From Streptomyces sp. NRRL S-350 (GTDB lineage Bacteria > Actinomycetota > Actinomycetes > Streptomycetales > Streptomycetaceae): a stretch of 64,000 nt of DNA. Within the stretch, counting starts at the first letter, position 1. Each line of letters starts with the position of its first letter. The notes beneath the pieces are model-generated. The model did not search any database. It was not told the origin of the DNA and worked only from the letters and a program-made list of their open reading frames with translations. Position numbers and translations under genes: made by a program. The stretch is from positions 24,125 to 88,124 of the forward strand of contig NZ_JOHO01000028.1 of the NCBI RefSeq assembly GCF_000719705.1, in the 5' to 3' direction. This document shows positions 9,509-18,554 of this stretch, in pieces.

Positions 9509-10669
9509 GTGCATATGACGATCCTTCACATTTCTCAACCGGTGGACGGCGGGGTGGCCCGCGTCGTCGCCGATCTGGTCCGGGGGCAGCGCGAGGCCGG
9601 CCACCGGGTGCTGGTCGCCTGTCCGCGCGGTGGGCGGCTGGCCGCGGAGGCCGCCGCGGTGGGCGCGCTGGTCCGGGACTGGCCGGCCGGGCGCTCGCCG
9701 GGCCCGGGCACCGCCGCCGAGGCGTGGCGGCTGCGCCGGATCGTCCGGGCGGCCGCGCCCGACGTGGTCCACCTGCACAGCGCCAAGGCCGGTCTGGCCG
9801 GGCGGCTGGCGGTGCGCGGCGCGGTGCCGACCGTCTTCCAGCCGCACGCCTGGTCCTTCGCCGCCGTCGACGGCGCGCTGGCCGCCACCACCCTGCGCTG
9901 GGAGCGGTTCGCCACCCGCTGGGCGCACCGGCTGCTGTGCGTCAGCGTCCAGGAGCGGGCCGACGGCGTGGCCGCGGGGGTGCATGCCGACTGGGCGGTG
10001 GTGCCCAACGGCGTGGACGTCCGGCACTACGCGCCCGCCGACCGCAGGGCCGCCCGGATCGCGCTCGGCCTGGACCTGGACGCCCCGCTCGCGGTCTGCG
10101 TCGGGCGGCTGTGCCGGCAGAAGGGCCAGGACGTGTTGCTGGCCGCCTGGCCGGAGGTGCTGCGCCGGGTGCCGAGGTCCCGGCTGGCGCTGGTCGGCGG
10201 CGGCCCGGAGGAGCAGCGGGTGGCGGAGCTGGTCCGGGAGACCGCCGAGCCCGCCCGAATCCGGCTGGTGGGGGACGTGGCGGATCCGCGCCCGTGGCTG
10301 GCGGCGGCCGACCTGGTGGTGCTGCCCTCACGCTGGGAGGGGATGGCGCTGGCCCCGCTGGAGGCGATGTCGGCCGCCCGTCCGGTGCTGCTGACGGACG
10401 TCCCGGGCGCGCGGGAGTGCCTGCCGCCCGCGGAGCGGGAGCACGCCGTGGTCGCGGTGGAGGACGCGGCGGCCCTCGCCACCCGAATGGCCGAAGCGCT
10501 GTCCGATCCGATCGAATGCGAGCGGCGTGGCGCCAGGCTCCGCGAGCACGTGGCGGCCCGGCACGACGTGCGCACAGTGGTCGAACAGGTGGACGTCCTC
10601 TACCGCCATCTGCTGGGCGCCGGACCGGCGGCGGGGCGGCGCCGCAGCCGTGTCCCAGAGCGGATCTGA
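9509..10669 (+). CDS. GT4-family glycosyltransferase
   Basis: The ~386-residue protein has the GT-B architecture of family 4. The N-terminal lobe begins MTILHISQPVDGGVARVV with a donor-loop GG, followed by DVVHLHSAKAGLAGRLA. The C-terminal lobe (VVPNGVD, AVCVGRLCRQKGQD, LVGGGPEEQ, ADLVVLPSRWEGMALAPLEAM) includes the E-x7-E nucleotide-sugar motif. It transfers a sugar to a lipid-linked or polysaccharide acceptor. GTG 9509 lies 7 nt after a -10-like TAGGCT with no Shine-Dalgarno, so a leaderless start is likely; ATG 9515 is the alternative. It lies one gap before the polysaccharide operon and probably belongs to it. Confidence 0.88.
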   Translation: MHMTILHISQPVDGGVARVVADLVRGQREAGHRVLVACPRGGRLAAEAAAVGALVRDWPAGRSPGPGTAAEAWRLRRIVRAAAPDVVHLHSAKAGLAGRLAVRGAVPTVFQPHAWSFAAVDGALAATTLRWERFATRWAHRLLCVSVQERADGVAAGVHADWAVVPNGVDVRHYAPADRRAARIALGLDLDAPLAVCVGRLCRQKGQDVLLAAWPEVLRRVPRSRLALVGGGPEEQRVAELVRETAEPARIRLVGDVADPRPWLAAADLVVLPSRWEGMALAPLEAMSAARPVLLTDVPGARECLPPAEREHAVVAVEDAAALATRMAEALSDPIECERRGARLREHVAARHDVRTVVEQVDVLYRHLLGAGPAAGRRRSRVPERI

Positions 10670-11061
10670 TCGTTTCACATGCCGTGAATGGCCGCCTTTC
10701 CGGTGCTGCCGTATTCGCACCCTCAACCGGATATGGGGCGAGGCGTAATCCGAAATACCTATTAATGGGCGGCTGGAATGAAACGGCAAGTCACCTTCCA
10801 GCCGGTACCCCCACGTTCTGTATTGTCGGATTTTGCCTGCTTCGTTCAGATTTCAGACCGGGAATTCACGGCTGAGCCCCTCGCAACCGCGCTTCTCAAG
10901 ACCGGTGCCTTCGCGATCGGCCCCGCCACGGGGGATCCGAACGCCGCCAGCGGCAGCAGGTGCTGTCAGGACCGCGCCCTCCGGGCGGGGACGGCCGCCC
11001 CGCGCCAACCGGTGCCGGGGCACCATCACCCGGGGCACACAGCAGGGGAGATCGTGCGCTG
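10670..11061 (+). promoter_or_regulatory. long upstream region of the polysaccharide operon
   Basis: This 392-bp stretch holds no gene and is more A+T-rich than its surroundings in 10670-10870. It contains an inverted repeat GGCTGGAA-N17-TTCCAGCC (10771-10803) and a possible promoter TTGTCG-N17-TCAGAT (10823-10851). It ends with GGGGAG 11 nt before the ATG at 11062. An upstream region of this length suggests the operon is regulated. The promoter call is weak. Confidence 0.4.
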
Positions 11062-12585
11062 ATGACCATTGACCACGAAAGCGTGCCGCGAGCGGGCGGC
11101 CCCCTGTCCGGCCCCCGGCGGCCCGGCACCGGGCTGCTCGACCGCCCGGCGGGCGCGGCGCACAGCCGCGCCTTCCCGGCGCCGCGCCGGCACCGCGGGG
11201 CGGTCCGCAACCGGCTGGCCCTGCCGCTCGCCCTGGTCCAGGCCGACACCATCGCACTGTGCTCCGCCGGCGGCATCGCCAACCGGGCCCTCGACCCCGG
11301 CGCCCCCCTCGACCCCCTGCTGGGCGTGCCCGCCGTCCTGCCCCTGCTGCTCCTGCTCAACCTCGCGGGCGGCCTCTACCGCGCCCGGCTCACCCTGTCC
11401 GTGCTGGACGAACTGCCCGCGCTGGCCGCCCGGGCGGTGGTCGCCGCCGCCTTCGCCGTCACCCTGTCCGGCTGCCTCGGAGGCCACTGGCCTGACTGCG
11501 GCCCGGTCGCCCCGACCCGCCTCACCGTGCTCCTCGGCGTCCAACTGCTCACCGCCGCCGTCGGCCGCGCCGTCCTCTACCACCTGGTCCGACGCATCCG
11601 CCGCAGCCGCCCCAGCCCCACCCTGGTGCTCGGCGCCGGCCGGCTCGGCCGCCGGGTCGCCGCCGCCCTCGGCGAGCACGGCGAGTACGGGATGCGCCCG
11701 GTCGGCCTCCTCGACGCCGACCCGCCGCCGCTCGCCGACGGCACCGGCCTGCCCGTCCTCGGCGGCCCCGAGGTGCTGGAGCGCGAGGTGCGCCGCCACC
11801 GGATCCAGCACGTGATCGCCACCGCGGGCGCCGCCGACGAGGGCGAGACCGCCGTCGCCCTGCGCGAGGCCGCCCGGCTGGGCTGCCAGGTCTGGCTGGT
11901 GCCGGCGCTGCGCGAGTACGGCTCGCTGACCACCGCCCCGACCTCCGGCGGCGACCACCTGTGGGGCTTCCCCTGCCTGCGGGTCGGCCGCCCGGCGATG
12001 CGCCGCCCCGGCTGGGCCGGCAAGCGCGCCCTGGACATCACCGCCGCCACCGTCGGCCTGCTGCTGCTCTCCCCCGTCCTGGCGCTCTGCGCCCTCGCGG
12101 TCCGCTTCGACACCGGGCCCGGCGTGCTCTTCCGCCAGCAGCGCACCGGCCTGGACGGCAAGGTCTTCACCGTCCTCAAGTTCCGCACCCTGCGCCCGAG
12201 CAACGAGCACGAGTCCGCGACCCGCTGGAACATCGCCCAGGACCACCGGATGGGCGCCGTCGGCCGGCTCATGCGCAAGAGCTCCCTGGACGAGCTGCCG
12301 CAGCTGTGGAACGTCCTGCGCGGCGACATGAGCCTGGTCGGCCCGCGCCCCGAACGCCCGTACTTCGTCATGCGGTTCGGCCAGGCCTACCCCGAGTACG
12401 CCGACCGCCACCGCGTCCCGGTCGGCCTGACCGGCCTGGCCCAGGTCAACGGCCTGCGCGGGGACACCTCCATCGAGGACCGGGCGCGCTTCGACAACCG
12501 CTACATCGAGAGCTGGAGCCTCTGGCAGGACGTCAAGATCCTGTGCCGCACCGCGGTCCTGATGCTCCACCCGGACGGGAGCTGA
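11062..12585 (+). CDS. polyprenyl-phosphate glycosyl-1-phosphate transferase (WbaP/exopolysaccharide type)
   Basis: The 507-residue protein has hydrophobic helices (~60-160), a Rossmann-like nucleotide-binding domain (LVLGAGRLGRRVAAAL, ~190) and one more membrane segment (ITAATVGLLLLSPVLALCALAV). The C-terminal bacterial sugar transferase domain is typical: LFRQQRTGLDGKVFTVLKFRT, KSSLDELPQLWNVLRGDMSLVGPRPERP, GLTGLAQVNG, and D.YIESWSLWQDVKIL. This enzyme class starts repeat-unit synthesis by moving sugar-1-phosphate to undecaprenyl phosphate. The ATG follows GGGGAG. It heads a tightly packed run of genes extending to 19711. Confidence 0.93.
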   Translation: MTIDHESVPRAGGPLSGPRRPGTGLLDRPAGAAHSRAFPAPRRHRGAVRNRLALPLALVQADTIALCSAGGIANRALDPGAPLDPLLGVPAVLPLLLLLNLAGGLYRARLTLSVLDELPALAARAVVAAAFAVTLSGCLGGHWPDCGPVAPTRLTVLLGVQLLTAAVGRAVLYHLVRRIRRSRPSPTLVLGAGRLGRRVAAALGEHGEYGMRPVGLLDADPPPLADGTGLPVLGGPEVLEREVRRHRIQHVIATAGAADEGETAVALREAARLGCQVWLVPALREYGSLTTAPTSGGDHLWGFPCLRVGRPAMRRPGWAGKRALDITAATVGLLLLSPVLALCALAVRFDTGPGVLFRQQRTGLDGKVFTVLKFRTLRPSNEHESATRWNIAQDHRMGAVGRLMRKSSLDELPQLWNVLRGDMSLVGPRPERPYFVMRFGQAYPEYADRHRVPVGLTGLAQVNGLRGDTSIEDRARFDNRYIESWSLWQDVKILCRTAVLMLHPDGS

Positions 12586-12590
12586 CCCGC

Positions 12591-13901
12591 GTGGCCCTGA
12601 CCCTCACGGCCCTGCCGCGCCCCGCCTTACGCAGGGCGCTGCCCGCGCTCGCCGAGCGGCCCAGCCTGCTGGCCGCGGCCACCGTCCTGCTGGTCTGCGT
12701 GCCCACCGGCGAGAAGGACGTCGCGGCCGCCGTCCACATCACCGCCGCCGACCTCGCCTCGCTGGCCCTGGTCGCCCTCACCGCGCTCGACCTGCTGCGC
12801 GGCCGGCTGCCCGCCGTCGACCGGGCCACCTGCGCGCTGTTCGCCGGCGTCGTGGTCGCCGCCGCCGTCGCCACCGTCGGCTCGATCGACCCGGCCACCA
12901 GCATCACCGGCTTCGTCCGGCTCACCCAGGTCTTCGTGCTGGTGCCCGCCGGGGTGCTCTGCTCGCTGCGCGACCGCACCGACCAGCGCCTGGTCCTCGG
13001 CTCCTTCGTGCTCGCCGCACTCATCCAGGGCGTGGTCGGCGCGAACCAGTACCTCACCCGCACCGGCGCCTCCTACACCGGCCAGCCGATCCGGGCCGTC
13101 GGCACCTTCGGCGCGCTCGACATCATGGCGATGTCCACCGTCGTCAGCTACGGGCTGCTCGCCGCCCTCGCCCTCGCGCTCGGCGAGCGCGGGCCCGGCG
13201 GCGACGCCCGGCTGCGGCGGGCGATGTTCGCCGCAGCCGCCTTCCTCGCCTTCCCGCTCGCCGTCTCCTTCAGCCGCGGCAGCTGGATCGCCACCGGCCT
13301 CGCCGCCACCGTGCTGCTGCTGCGCGCCGACGCCCGGCTCGCCGTCCGCAGCGCCGTCGTCGGCCTGGCCGCCGCGGTCGTCCTGGTCGGCGGACTCGGC
13401 CTCGGCGGCTCCGGCGTCACCAAGCGGCTCAGCTCGATCGGCTCCGTCTCCGCCGCCCCCGACCAGTCCGTCTCCGACCGCTACGACCTGTGGGCCACCG
13501 CCGGGCGGATCTGGCAGGACCACCCCGTGCACGGCGCCGGGCCCAAGGCCTTCCAGCAACTGCGCGACAGCCACGCCCCGTTGCGGCTGTCCTCCGGCAG
13601 CGACGCCGCCGACGCCACCATCGGCTTCCAGCGCGAACCGCTGCTCTCCCCGCACAACATGTACTTCCTCGCCCTCAGCGAGCAGGGCCTGATCGGCATC
13701 ACCGCCTACGCCGCGCTCTTCCTCGGCCTCCTGATCGGCTGCCTGCGCCGCTCCCGCGGCCCGGGCCTCGCCGCACTCGCCCTGCTCACCTGGGTCCTCG
13801 TCGACTTCCTGTACGCCGACATCGGCGGCACCACCACCGTGCTGACCTCCGTCGTCCTCGGCCTCGCCGCCCGCGCCGCCGCCGGGGAGGCGGACCGGTG
13901 A
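12591..13901 (+). CDS. O-antigen ligase/Wzy-like polysaccharide polymerase; carries a TTA codon
   Basis: The 436-residue protein has about ten to twelve hydrophobic segments and a large extracytoplasmic loop with DRYDLWATAGRIWQDHPVHGAGPKAF and LSPHNMYFLALSEQGLIG, the signature of the O-antigen ligase/Wzy_C family. It would polymerise lipid-linked repeat units or ligate the chain. GTG 12591 has GGGAG about 8 nt upstream and starts 5 nt after the previous stop. Codon 13 is TTA (12627-12629), the rare Leu codon read only by the bldA tRNA in streptomycetes and the only in-frame TTA I found in the window. Translation may thus be developmentally gated. Confidence 0.88.
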   Translation: MALTLTALPRPALRRALPALAERPSLLAAATVLLVCVPTGEKDVAAAVHITAADLASLALVALTALDLLRGRLPAVDRATCALFAGVVVAAAVATVGSIDPATSITGFVRLTQVFVLVPAGVLCSLRDRTDQRLVLGSFVLAALIQGVVGANQYLTRTGASYTGQPIRAVGTFGALDIMAMSTVVSYGLLAALALALGERGPGGDARLRRAMFAAAAFLAFPLAVSFSRGSWIATGLAATVLLLRADARLAVRSAVVGLAAAVVLVGGLGLGGSGVTKRLSSIGSVSAAPDQSVSDRYDLWATAGRIWQDHPVHGAGPKAFQQLRDSHAPLRLSSGSDAADATIGFQREPLLSPHNMYFLALSEQGLIGITAYAALFLGLLIGCLRRSRGPGLAALALLTWVLVDFLYADIGGTTTVLTSVVLGLAARAAAGEADR

Positions 13902-15625
13902 CCACCGACCAGCCGGCCGCCCTGGCCTCCGCCCTCCCGGCGCCGCGCAGCGCCCCCGGCGAACAGCCGACCCCCGGAGCCGGCCCGGCCCCCCGGAGCG
14001 GCTTCCTCGCCAAGGCCTTCGGCATCACCGCCGGGCTCAGCGCCGCCGGCTCGGGCCTCGGCCTGCTGCGCGACCTCCTGCTCGCCCGCTACTTCGGCGC
14101 CAACCAGGGCACCGACGCCTTCCTGGTCGCCTGGACCGTCCCCGAGACGGCCGCACCGCTGCTGATCGAGGACGCCATGTCCTTCCTCATGGTGCCCGCC
14201 TTCGCCCTCGCCCTGGTGCTCCGCGAGGAGGACCCGGACGCCCCCGACCCCGTCCGCCAGCTGGTCCGCGCCACCCTGCCCTGGCTGCTGATCGCGCTCA
14301 GCGCCCTCGCCCTGGCCGCCGCCCTCGGCGCCCCGCAGTTGGTCGAGCTGCTCGCCCCCGGCCTGCCCGACCCCGGCCTCGCCGTCACGTGCACCCGGAT
14401 CACCGCGATCACCGTGCTGCCGTTCGGCGTGGCCGGCTACCTGGCCGCCGCACTGCGGGCCCACCACCGCTTCACCGCCCCGGCCGGCATCTACGTCGTC
14501 CACAACCTCGGCATCCTCGCCGTCCTGCTCGCCCTCCACGCCGCCCTCGGCGTGAGCTCCGCCGCCCTCGGCGTCGCGACCGGCAGCCTGCTGATGGTCG
14601 GCCTGCTGGTCGGCCCGTTCCTGCGCCGACTGCGCCGGGGCCCGTCCGGCACCGGCCGCGCCCGCCGCTCGCGCCAGGCACTCGTGCTGATGCCGCTCGC
14701 CCTGCTGCCGGTGGCCGCCTTCACCCTGACCCGCCAGTCGCAGGTCTTCGTCGAGCGCTACCTCGGCTCGGCGCTGCCGCCCGGCACCATCTCGCACCTC
14801 AACTACGCCGCCAAGGTCTCCCAACTCGCCATGACGGCAGGCATCCTGATCTGCACCGTCACCTTCCCGCTGGTAGCCCGGGCGCTCGCCGCCGGGGACC
14901 TCACCGCCGCCCGCGACCGGGTGGAGAAGGACCTCGGCCAGGCGGCGGCCGTCGTGCTGCTCGGCACCGCCTTCCTGATGGCCTGCGCCCCCTCCGTCGT
15001 GGCGCTGCTGTTCGAGCGCGGCGCCTTCGGCCCCCGCGACACCGCCGCCACCGCCGACGTCATCCGGGTGTACAGCTTCGGCCTGCCCGCCCAGGCGCTG
15101 ATCGGCGTGATGATCCGCCCGTACTTCTCGCTGCGCCCGGTGGTCCGCAGGGCCGACGACCCCGGGACGGAGGACGGCGGCCGCCGGCTGCTGGACTGGT
15201 ACCCGGCCGCCGCGATGGTGCTCGGCCTCGGCGTCACCGTCGCCACCGGCCTGCTCGCGACGCCCCGCTTCGGCGCCCTGGGGCTCGCCGCCGGCAACGC
15301 GGCCGGCATCACCGCCGCCGCCGCCCTGCTGCTGCACGGCCTGGTGCTGCGGGGCATCCCGCTGCGGCTGCGCCGGGTGCTCGGCGGCCACGGCCGGCTG
15401 GTGGCCGCCGCCGCCGGGGCCACCGTGCTCGGCACCGCCGCCGCCGGACTGGCCGCCGACCCCCTGCTCTCGACCCTCCTCGGGGGCCTCACCGTCGCGC
15501 TGGCCTTCGCCGCCCTGGGCACCGGCCTCGGTGCCCGCGAGGTGCGCGGCCCGGTCCTCGCCGCCGCTCGGGCCCTGAACCCGCCAACCGTCGCCGAAGA
15601 AGGGAAGCGTCCCCATGGACAATGA
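13898..15625 (+). CDS. MurJ/MVIN-type lipid-linked oligosaccharide flippase
   Basis: The 575-residue protein has about 14 transmembrane segments. The MVIN-family opening is recognisable: GLLRDLLLARYFGANQGTDAFLVAWTVPE, then LNYAAKVSQLAMT and LLFERGAFGPRDT. Family members flip lipid II or other undecaprenyl-linked sugars; here it likely replaces Wzx for this polysaccharide. A disordered Pro/Ala tail of ~35 residues precedes the first helix. GTG 13898 overlaps the preceding TGA (GTGA) and has GGGGAGG 7 nt upstream, so it is translationally coupled. Its own end overlaps the next gene by 11 nt. Confidence 0.88.
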   Translation: MTTDQPAALASALPAPRSAPGEQPTPGAGPAPRSGFLAKAFGITAGLSAAGSGLGLLRDLLLARYFGANQGTDAFLVAWTVPETAAPLLIEDAMSFLMVPAFALALVLREEDPDAPDPVRQLVRATLPWLLIALSALALAAALGAPQLVELLAPGLPDPGLAVTCTRITAITVLPFGVAGYLAAALRAHHRFTAPAGIYVVHNLGILAVLLALHAALGVSSAALGVATGSLLMVGLLVGPFLRRLRRGPSGTGRARRSRQALVLMPLALLPVAAFTLTRQSQVFVERYLGSALPPGTISHLNYAAKVSQLAMTAGILICTVTFPLVARALAAGDLTAARDRVEKDLGQAAAVVLLGTAFLMACAPSVVALLFERGAFGPRDTAATADVIRVYSFGLPAQALIGVMIRPYFSLRPVVRRADDPGTEDGGRRLLDWYPAAAMVLGLGVTVATGLLATPRFGALGLAAGNAAGITAAAALLLHGLVLRGIPLRLRRVLGGHGRLVAAAAGATVLGTAAAGLAADPLLSTLLGGLTVALAFAALGTGLGAREVRGPVLAAARALNPPTVAEEGKRPHGQ

Positions 15626-16466
15626 ACGGGGAACCGTCCGTTCGGCCCAGACGGGCGTCGGCCACGCCCCGCCGCACCAGGCGCGACTGCCCAGGAGCCG
15701 CCACCCGGTCGGCGAACCGCCGATCCCCGGCTCCGCCTCGCCGTGGATCCTGATGTACCACTCGGTGGCGGTCGAGAAGGAGGACCCGTACCGGCTCACC
15801 GTCAGCCCCGAGCGGTTCGCCGAGCAGATCGCCTGGCTGCACCGGCGCGGCCGGCGCGGCGTCTCGGTCCGCGAGCTGATGCGGGCCCGCGCCCTCGGCC
15901 GGGACGACCGGCTGGTCGGCCTCACCTTCGACGACGGCTACGCCGACTTCGCCCGCTACGCGGTGCCGATCCTCCAGGCGTACGGCTTCACCGCCACCGC
16001 CTACGTGGTCGCCGACCTGCTCGGGCGGGACAACGACTGGGACTCCGAGGGCCCCCGCAAGAAGCTGCTCACCGTCCAGGAGGTCACCGAACTCGCCGCG
16101 GCCGGCTGGGAGATCGGCTCGCACGGCCTCGGGCACCAGGCGCTGCCCGGCCTGCCGGCCGAGGCCCTGGCGGTGCAGGCCCGGGAGAGCCGGCGCCTGC
16201 TGGAGGAGGTCGTCGGCGGCCCGGTCACCGGCTTCTGCTACCCGTACGGCGCCGTCGACCTGCCCGCCACCCAGGCCATCCGGGACGCCGGCTACGACTA
16301 CGCGTGCGCCATCGCGCACTCCTCGCTCACCGGCCGCTTCGCCCTGCCCCGCTGCTACGTCGGCGACCGCGACGGCGCCTGGCGGCTGCGGGCGAAGAAG
16401 GGCCGGCACCGCCTGCGCGACGCCGTCACCGAACTGCGCCGCGCGCGGGGGGAGCGCCGGCCGTGA
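15615..16466 (+). CDS. polysaccharide deacetylase (NodB homology domain)
   Basis: The 283-residue protein carries the carbohydrate esterase 4 motifs: LTFDDGYADFA (metal and catalytic Asp pair, ~103-113), WEIGSHGLGHQAL (H-x3-H metal ligands, ~175-187) and GFCYPYGAVD (R/PYG-type motif 3). N-terminal WILMYHSV is also typical. No signal peptide or membrane anchor is visible, so it may act on a cytoplasmic lipid-linked precursor. It would remove N- or O-acetyl groups from the nascent sugar unit. It overlaps the flippase gene and ends in a GTGA overlap with the next glycosyltransferase. Confidence 0.9.
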   Translation: MDNERGTVRSAQTGVGHAPPHQARLPRSRHPVGEPPIPGSASPWILMYHSVAVEKEDPYRLTVSPERFAEQIAWLHRRGRRGVSVRELMRARALGRDDRLVGLTFDDGYADFARYAVPILQAYGFTATAYVVADLLGRDNDWDSEGPRKKLLTVQEVTELAAAGWEIGSHGLGHQALPGLPAEALAVQARESRRLLEEVVGGPVTGFCYPYGAVDLPATQAIRDAGYDYACAIAHSSLTGRFALPRCYVGDRDGAWRLRAKKGRHRLRDAVTELRRARGERRP

Positions 16467-17578
16467 AGGTGCTGCACATCGTCACCGGGCTCGCCGCCGG
16501 TGGCGCGGAACGCCAACTCCACCTACTGCTCAGGCACTTGCCCGCGCACCAGCGGTGCGAGGTGGTCGCCCTGACCAACCCCGGGACGGTCGCCGCGGCG
16601 CTGCGCGCCGACGGCGTGACCGTCCACCACCTCGGCATGCGCGGCAACCGCGACCTCGGCGCACTGCCCCGGCTGGTCCGGCTGGTCCGGGCCGGCCGCT
16701 ACGACCTGGTCCACACCCACCTCTACCGGGCGCAGCTGTACGGCCGGCTCGCCGCGCGACTGGCCGGGGTGCGCGCGGTGGTCTCCACCGAGCACTCGCT
16801 GCACGCCGGGGTGATCGAGGGCCGCCCCGTCACCCGCGGCGTCAAGGGCCTCTACCTGGCGGCCGAACGGCTCGGCAGCACCACTGTCGCGGTCTCCCGG
16901 CAGGTCGCCCAGACACTGGGCTCCTGGGGCGTCCCGCCGACCCGGATCGAACTGATCCCCAACGGCATCGACATCGGCCGCTACCGCCTCCCGCCCGGTG
17001 AGCGGACCGCCGCACGCCGCCGGCTGCGGGCCGAACTCGGCCTGCCGCAAGGGAGTTGGGTGGTCGGCGCGGTGGGCCGGCTGGTCCCCGGCAAACGCTT
17101 CGACGTGCTGGTGGCGGCCCTCGCCGAACTCGACCCGGCCACCCGGCTGGTGCTGGTCGGCGAGGGCCCCGAACGCGCCGCGCTGGAGCGCCGGGCCGCC
17201 GAACTCGGCGTCCGGGAGCGGCTGGTGCTCACCGGCGAACGCGACGACGTGCCCGAACTGCTGGCCGCGGTCGACGTACTGGCCGCGCCCTCCACCGCGG
17301 AGACCTTCGGCCTGGGCGTGCTGGAGGGCCTGGCGGCCGGGCTGCCGGTCCGGCACAGCGCCTGCCCCGCACTCGACGAACTGCCGCCCAGTGCCGCCCC
17401 GCAGGCCCGCCGCATCCCGTCGGAGCCCGCCGCCTACGCCGCCGCGCTGCGCGACCTGCGCCACCTGAGCGACCACATCGCCGACCCGCTGCCGCACCCC
17501 CCGGCCGTCGGCCACTACGACATCGCCAGGGTCGCCGCCGACCTGGGCGCCCTCTACGACCGGCTGGCCCGCGCTTGA
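16463..17578 (+). CDS. GT4-family glycosyltransferase
   Basis: This 371-residue GT-B enzyme starts VKVLHIVTGLAAGGAERQL, with the AGGAE loop of family 4, and has YDLVHTHLYRAQLYGRLAA, STEHS, VAVSRQVAQ, LIPNGID, VGAVGRLVPGKRFDVLVAA, LVGEGPER and APSTAETFGLGVLEGLAAGLPV (E-x7-E). It adds a sugar to the growing repeat unit. GTG 16463 overlaps the deacetylase stop, with GGGGGGAGC upstream. With the enzyme at 9509 it is one of only two glycosyltransferases at the locus, implying a short repeat unit or help from other loci. Confidence 0.9.
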   Translation: MKVLHIVTGLAAGGAERQLHLLLRHLPAHQRCEVVALTNPGTVAAALRADGVTVHHLGMRGNRDLGALPRLVRLVRAGRYDLVHTHLYRAQLYGRLAARLAGVRAVVSTEHSLHAGVIEGRPVTRGVKGLYLAAERLGSTTVAVSRQVAQTLGSWGVPPTRIELIPNGIDIGRYRLPPGERTAARRRLRAELGLPQGSWVVGAVGRLVPGKRFDVLVAALAELDPATRLVLVGEGPERAALERRAAELGVRERLVLTGERDDVPELLAAVDVLAAPSTAETFGLGVLEGLAAGLPVRHSACPALDELPPSAAPQARRIPSEPAAYAAALRDLRHLSDHIADPLPHPPAVGHYDIARVAADLGALYDRLARA

Positions 17579-17624
17579 CCGCCCGCCACCGCCGGAACCG
17601 CCGTCCCACACCCAAGGAGCCCCC

Positions 17625-18554
17625 ATGACCACACCGCGTCGAACCGCCCGCCGCCTGGTCCGCCGCTGGTGGCCGGTGGCGCTCGCGGTGCCCCTGGGCG
17701 CCGCGGCCGGCGCCGGGTACGCCGTCGTCTCGCCCCCCTCCTACTCCGCCAGCGCCTACGTCCTGGTGGTCCCGCAGAACCGGGGCGAGGCCGCGACCGC
17801 GACCAACTTCGCCCAGGCGTACGGGCGGTTGGCGGGCCAGCCGCAGGTGCTCGCGGTGGCGGCCGCCGAGACCGGCCACACCCGGGCCGAACTGGAAGCC
17901 CTGGTGCACGGGACGACCTCCCCGGACGCCCCGATGATCGAGATCACCGGCACCGGGACGCGCGCCCAGGAGGCCGCCCGGACCGCCGACGCGGTGGCCG
18001 GCTCGCTGGTCGCCTTCGCCAACACCAGCAGCAAGGACACCAACGTCCGGCTGGTGACGCTGGCGCCGGCCGCCGCGCCGGACAAGCCGACCACGCCGTC
18101 CGCCGCGCTGGACGTCGCGGTCGGCGGCGCCGCCGGGCTGCTGCTGGGCGCGCTGGTGATGATGACCCGTCGCCGGGACACGGCCGCAGCCCCGGGGGCC
18201 GCCGCGCCCGCCGCGCCCGCCGGGACGGGAGGGACCGGGGACACCGCCGCAGACCCCGTGCCGGCGGATATCCCCGTGCCGGCGGCGATCCCCGTGACGC
18301 CGCGCCCGCGCAGCGAGGAGCAGCCGGCCAAGGCCGGGGCGGACGCCAAGCCGGAGGCCGGGACGGACTCGAAGGCCGACACCGAGACCGACACCAAGGC
18401 CGACACCAGGACCGTCGGGAACGCCGACCCGAAGGCCGGCACCGGGGCGGCGGCGAAGACCCCGGCCAAGGAGAGGACCGCCGCCAAGGAGAAGGCCCCG
18501 GCCAAGGAGAAGGCCCCGGTCAAGGAGAAGGCCGCGACCGGGAGCGGCCGATGA
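17625..18554 (+). CDS. Wzz-like chain-length/polysaccharide co-polymerase without kinase domain
   Basis: The 309-residue protein has a Wzz/CapA-like plan: a first transmembrane helix near the N-terminus (WWPVALAVPLGAAAGAGYAVV), an extracytoplasmic domain starting PPSYSASAYVLVVPQ, and a second helix (DVAVGGAAGLLLGALVMM, ~165-182). Instead of a tyrosine-kinase domain with Walker motifs it ends in a ~125-residue disordered tail rich in Ala, Lys, Thr, Glu and Asp with AKEKAP repeats. It probably sets chain length with the Wzy-like polymerase. The ATG has AAGGAG about 7 nt upstream. It overlaps the next gene (ATGA). Confidence 0.78.
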   Translation: MTTPRRTARRLVRRWWPVALAVPLGAAAGAGYAVVSPPSYSASAYVLVVPQNRGEAATATNFAQAYGRLAGQPQVLAVAAAETGHTRAELEALVHGTTSPDAPMIEITGTGTRAQEAARTADAVAGSLVAFANTSSKDTNVRLVTLAPAAAPDKPTTPSAALDVAVGGAAGLLLGALVMMTRRRDTAAAPGAAAPAAPAGTGGTGDTAADPVPADIPVPAAIPVTPRPRSEEQPAKAGADAKPEAGTDSKADTETDTKADTRTVGNADPKAGTGAAAKTPAKERTAAKEKAPAKEKAPVKEKAATGSGR

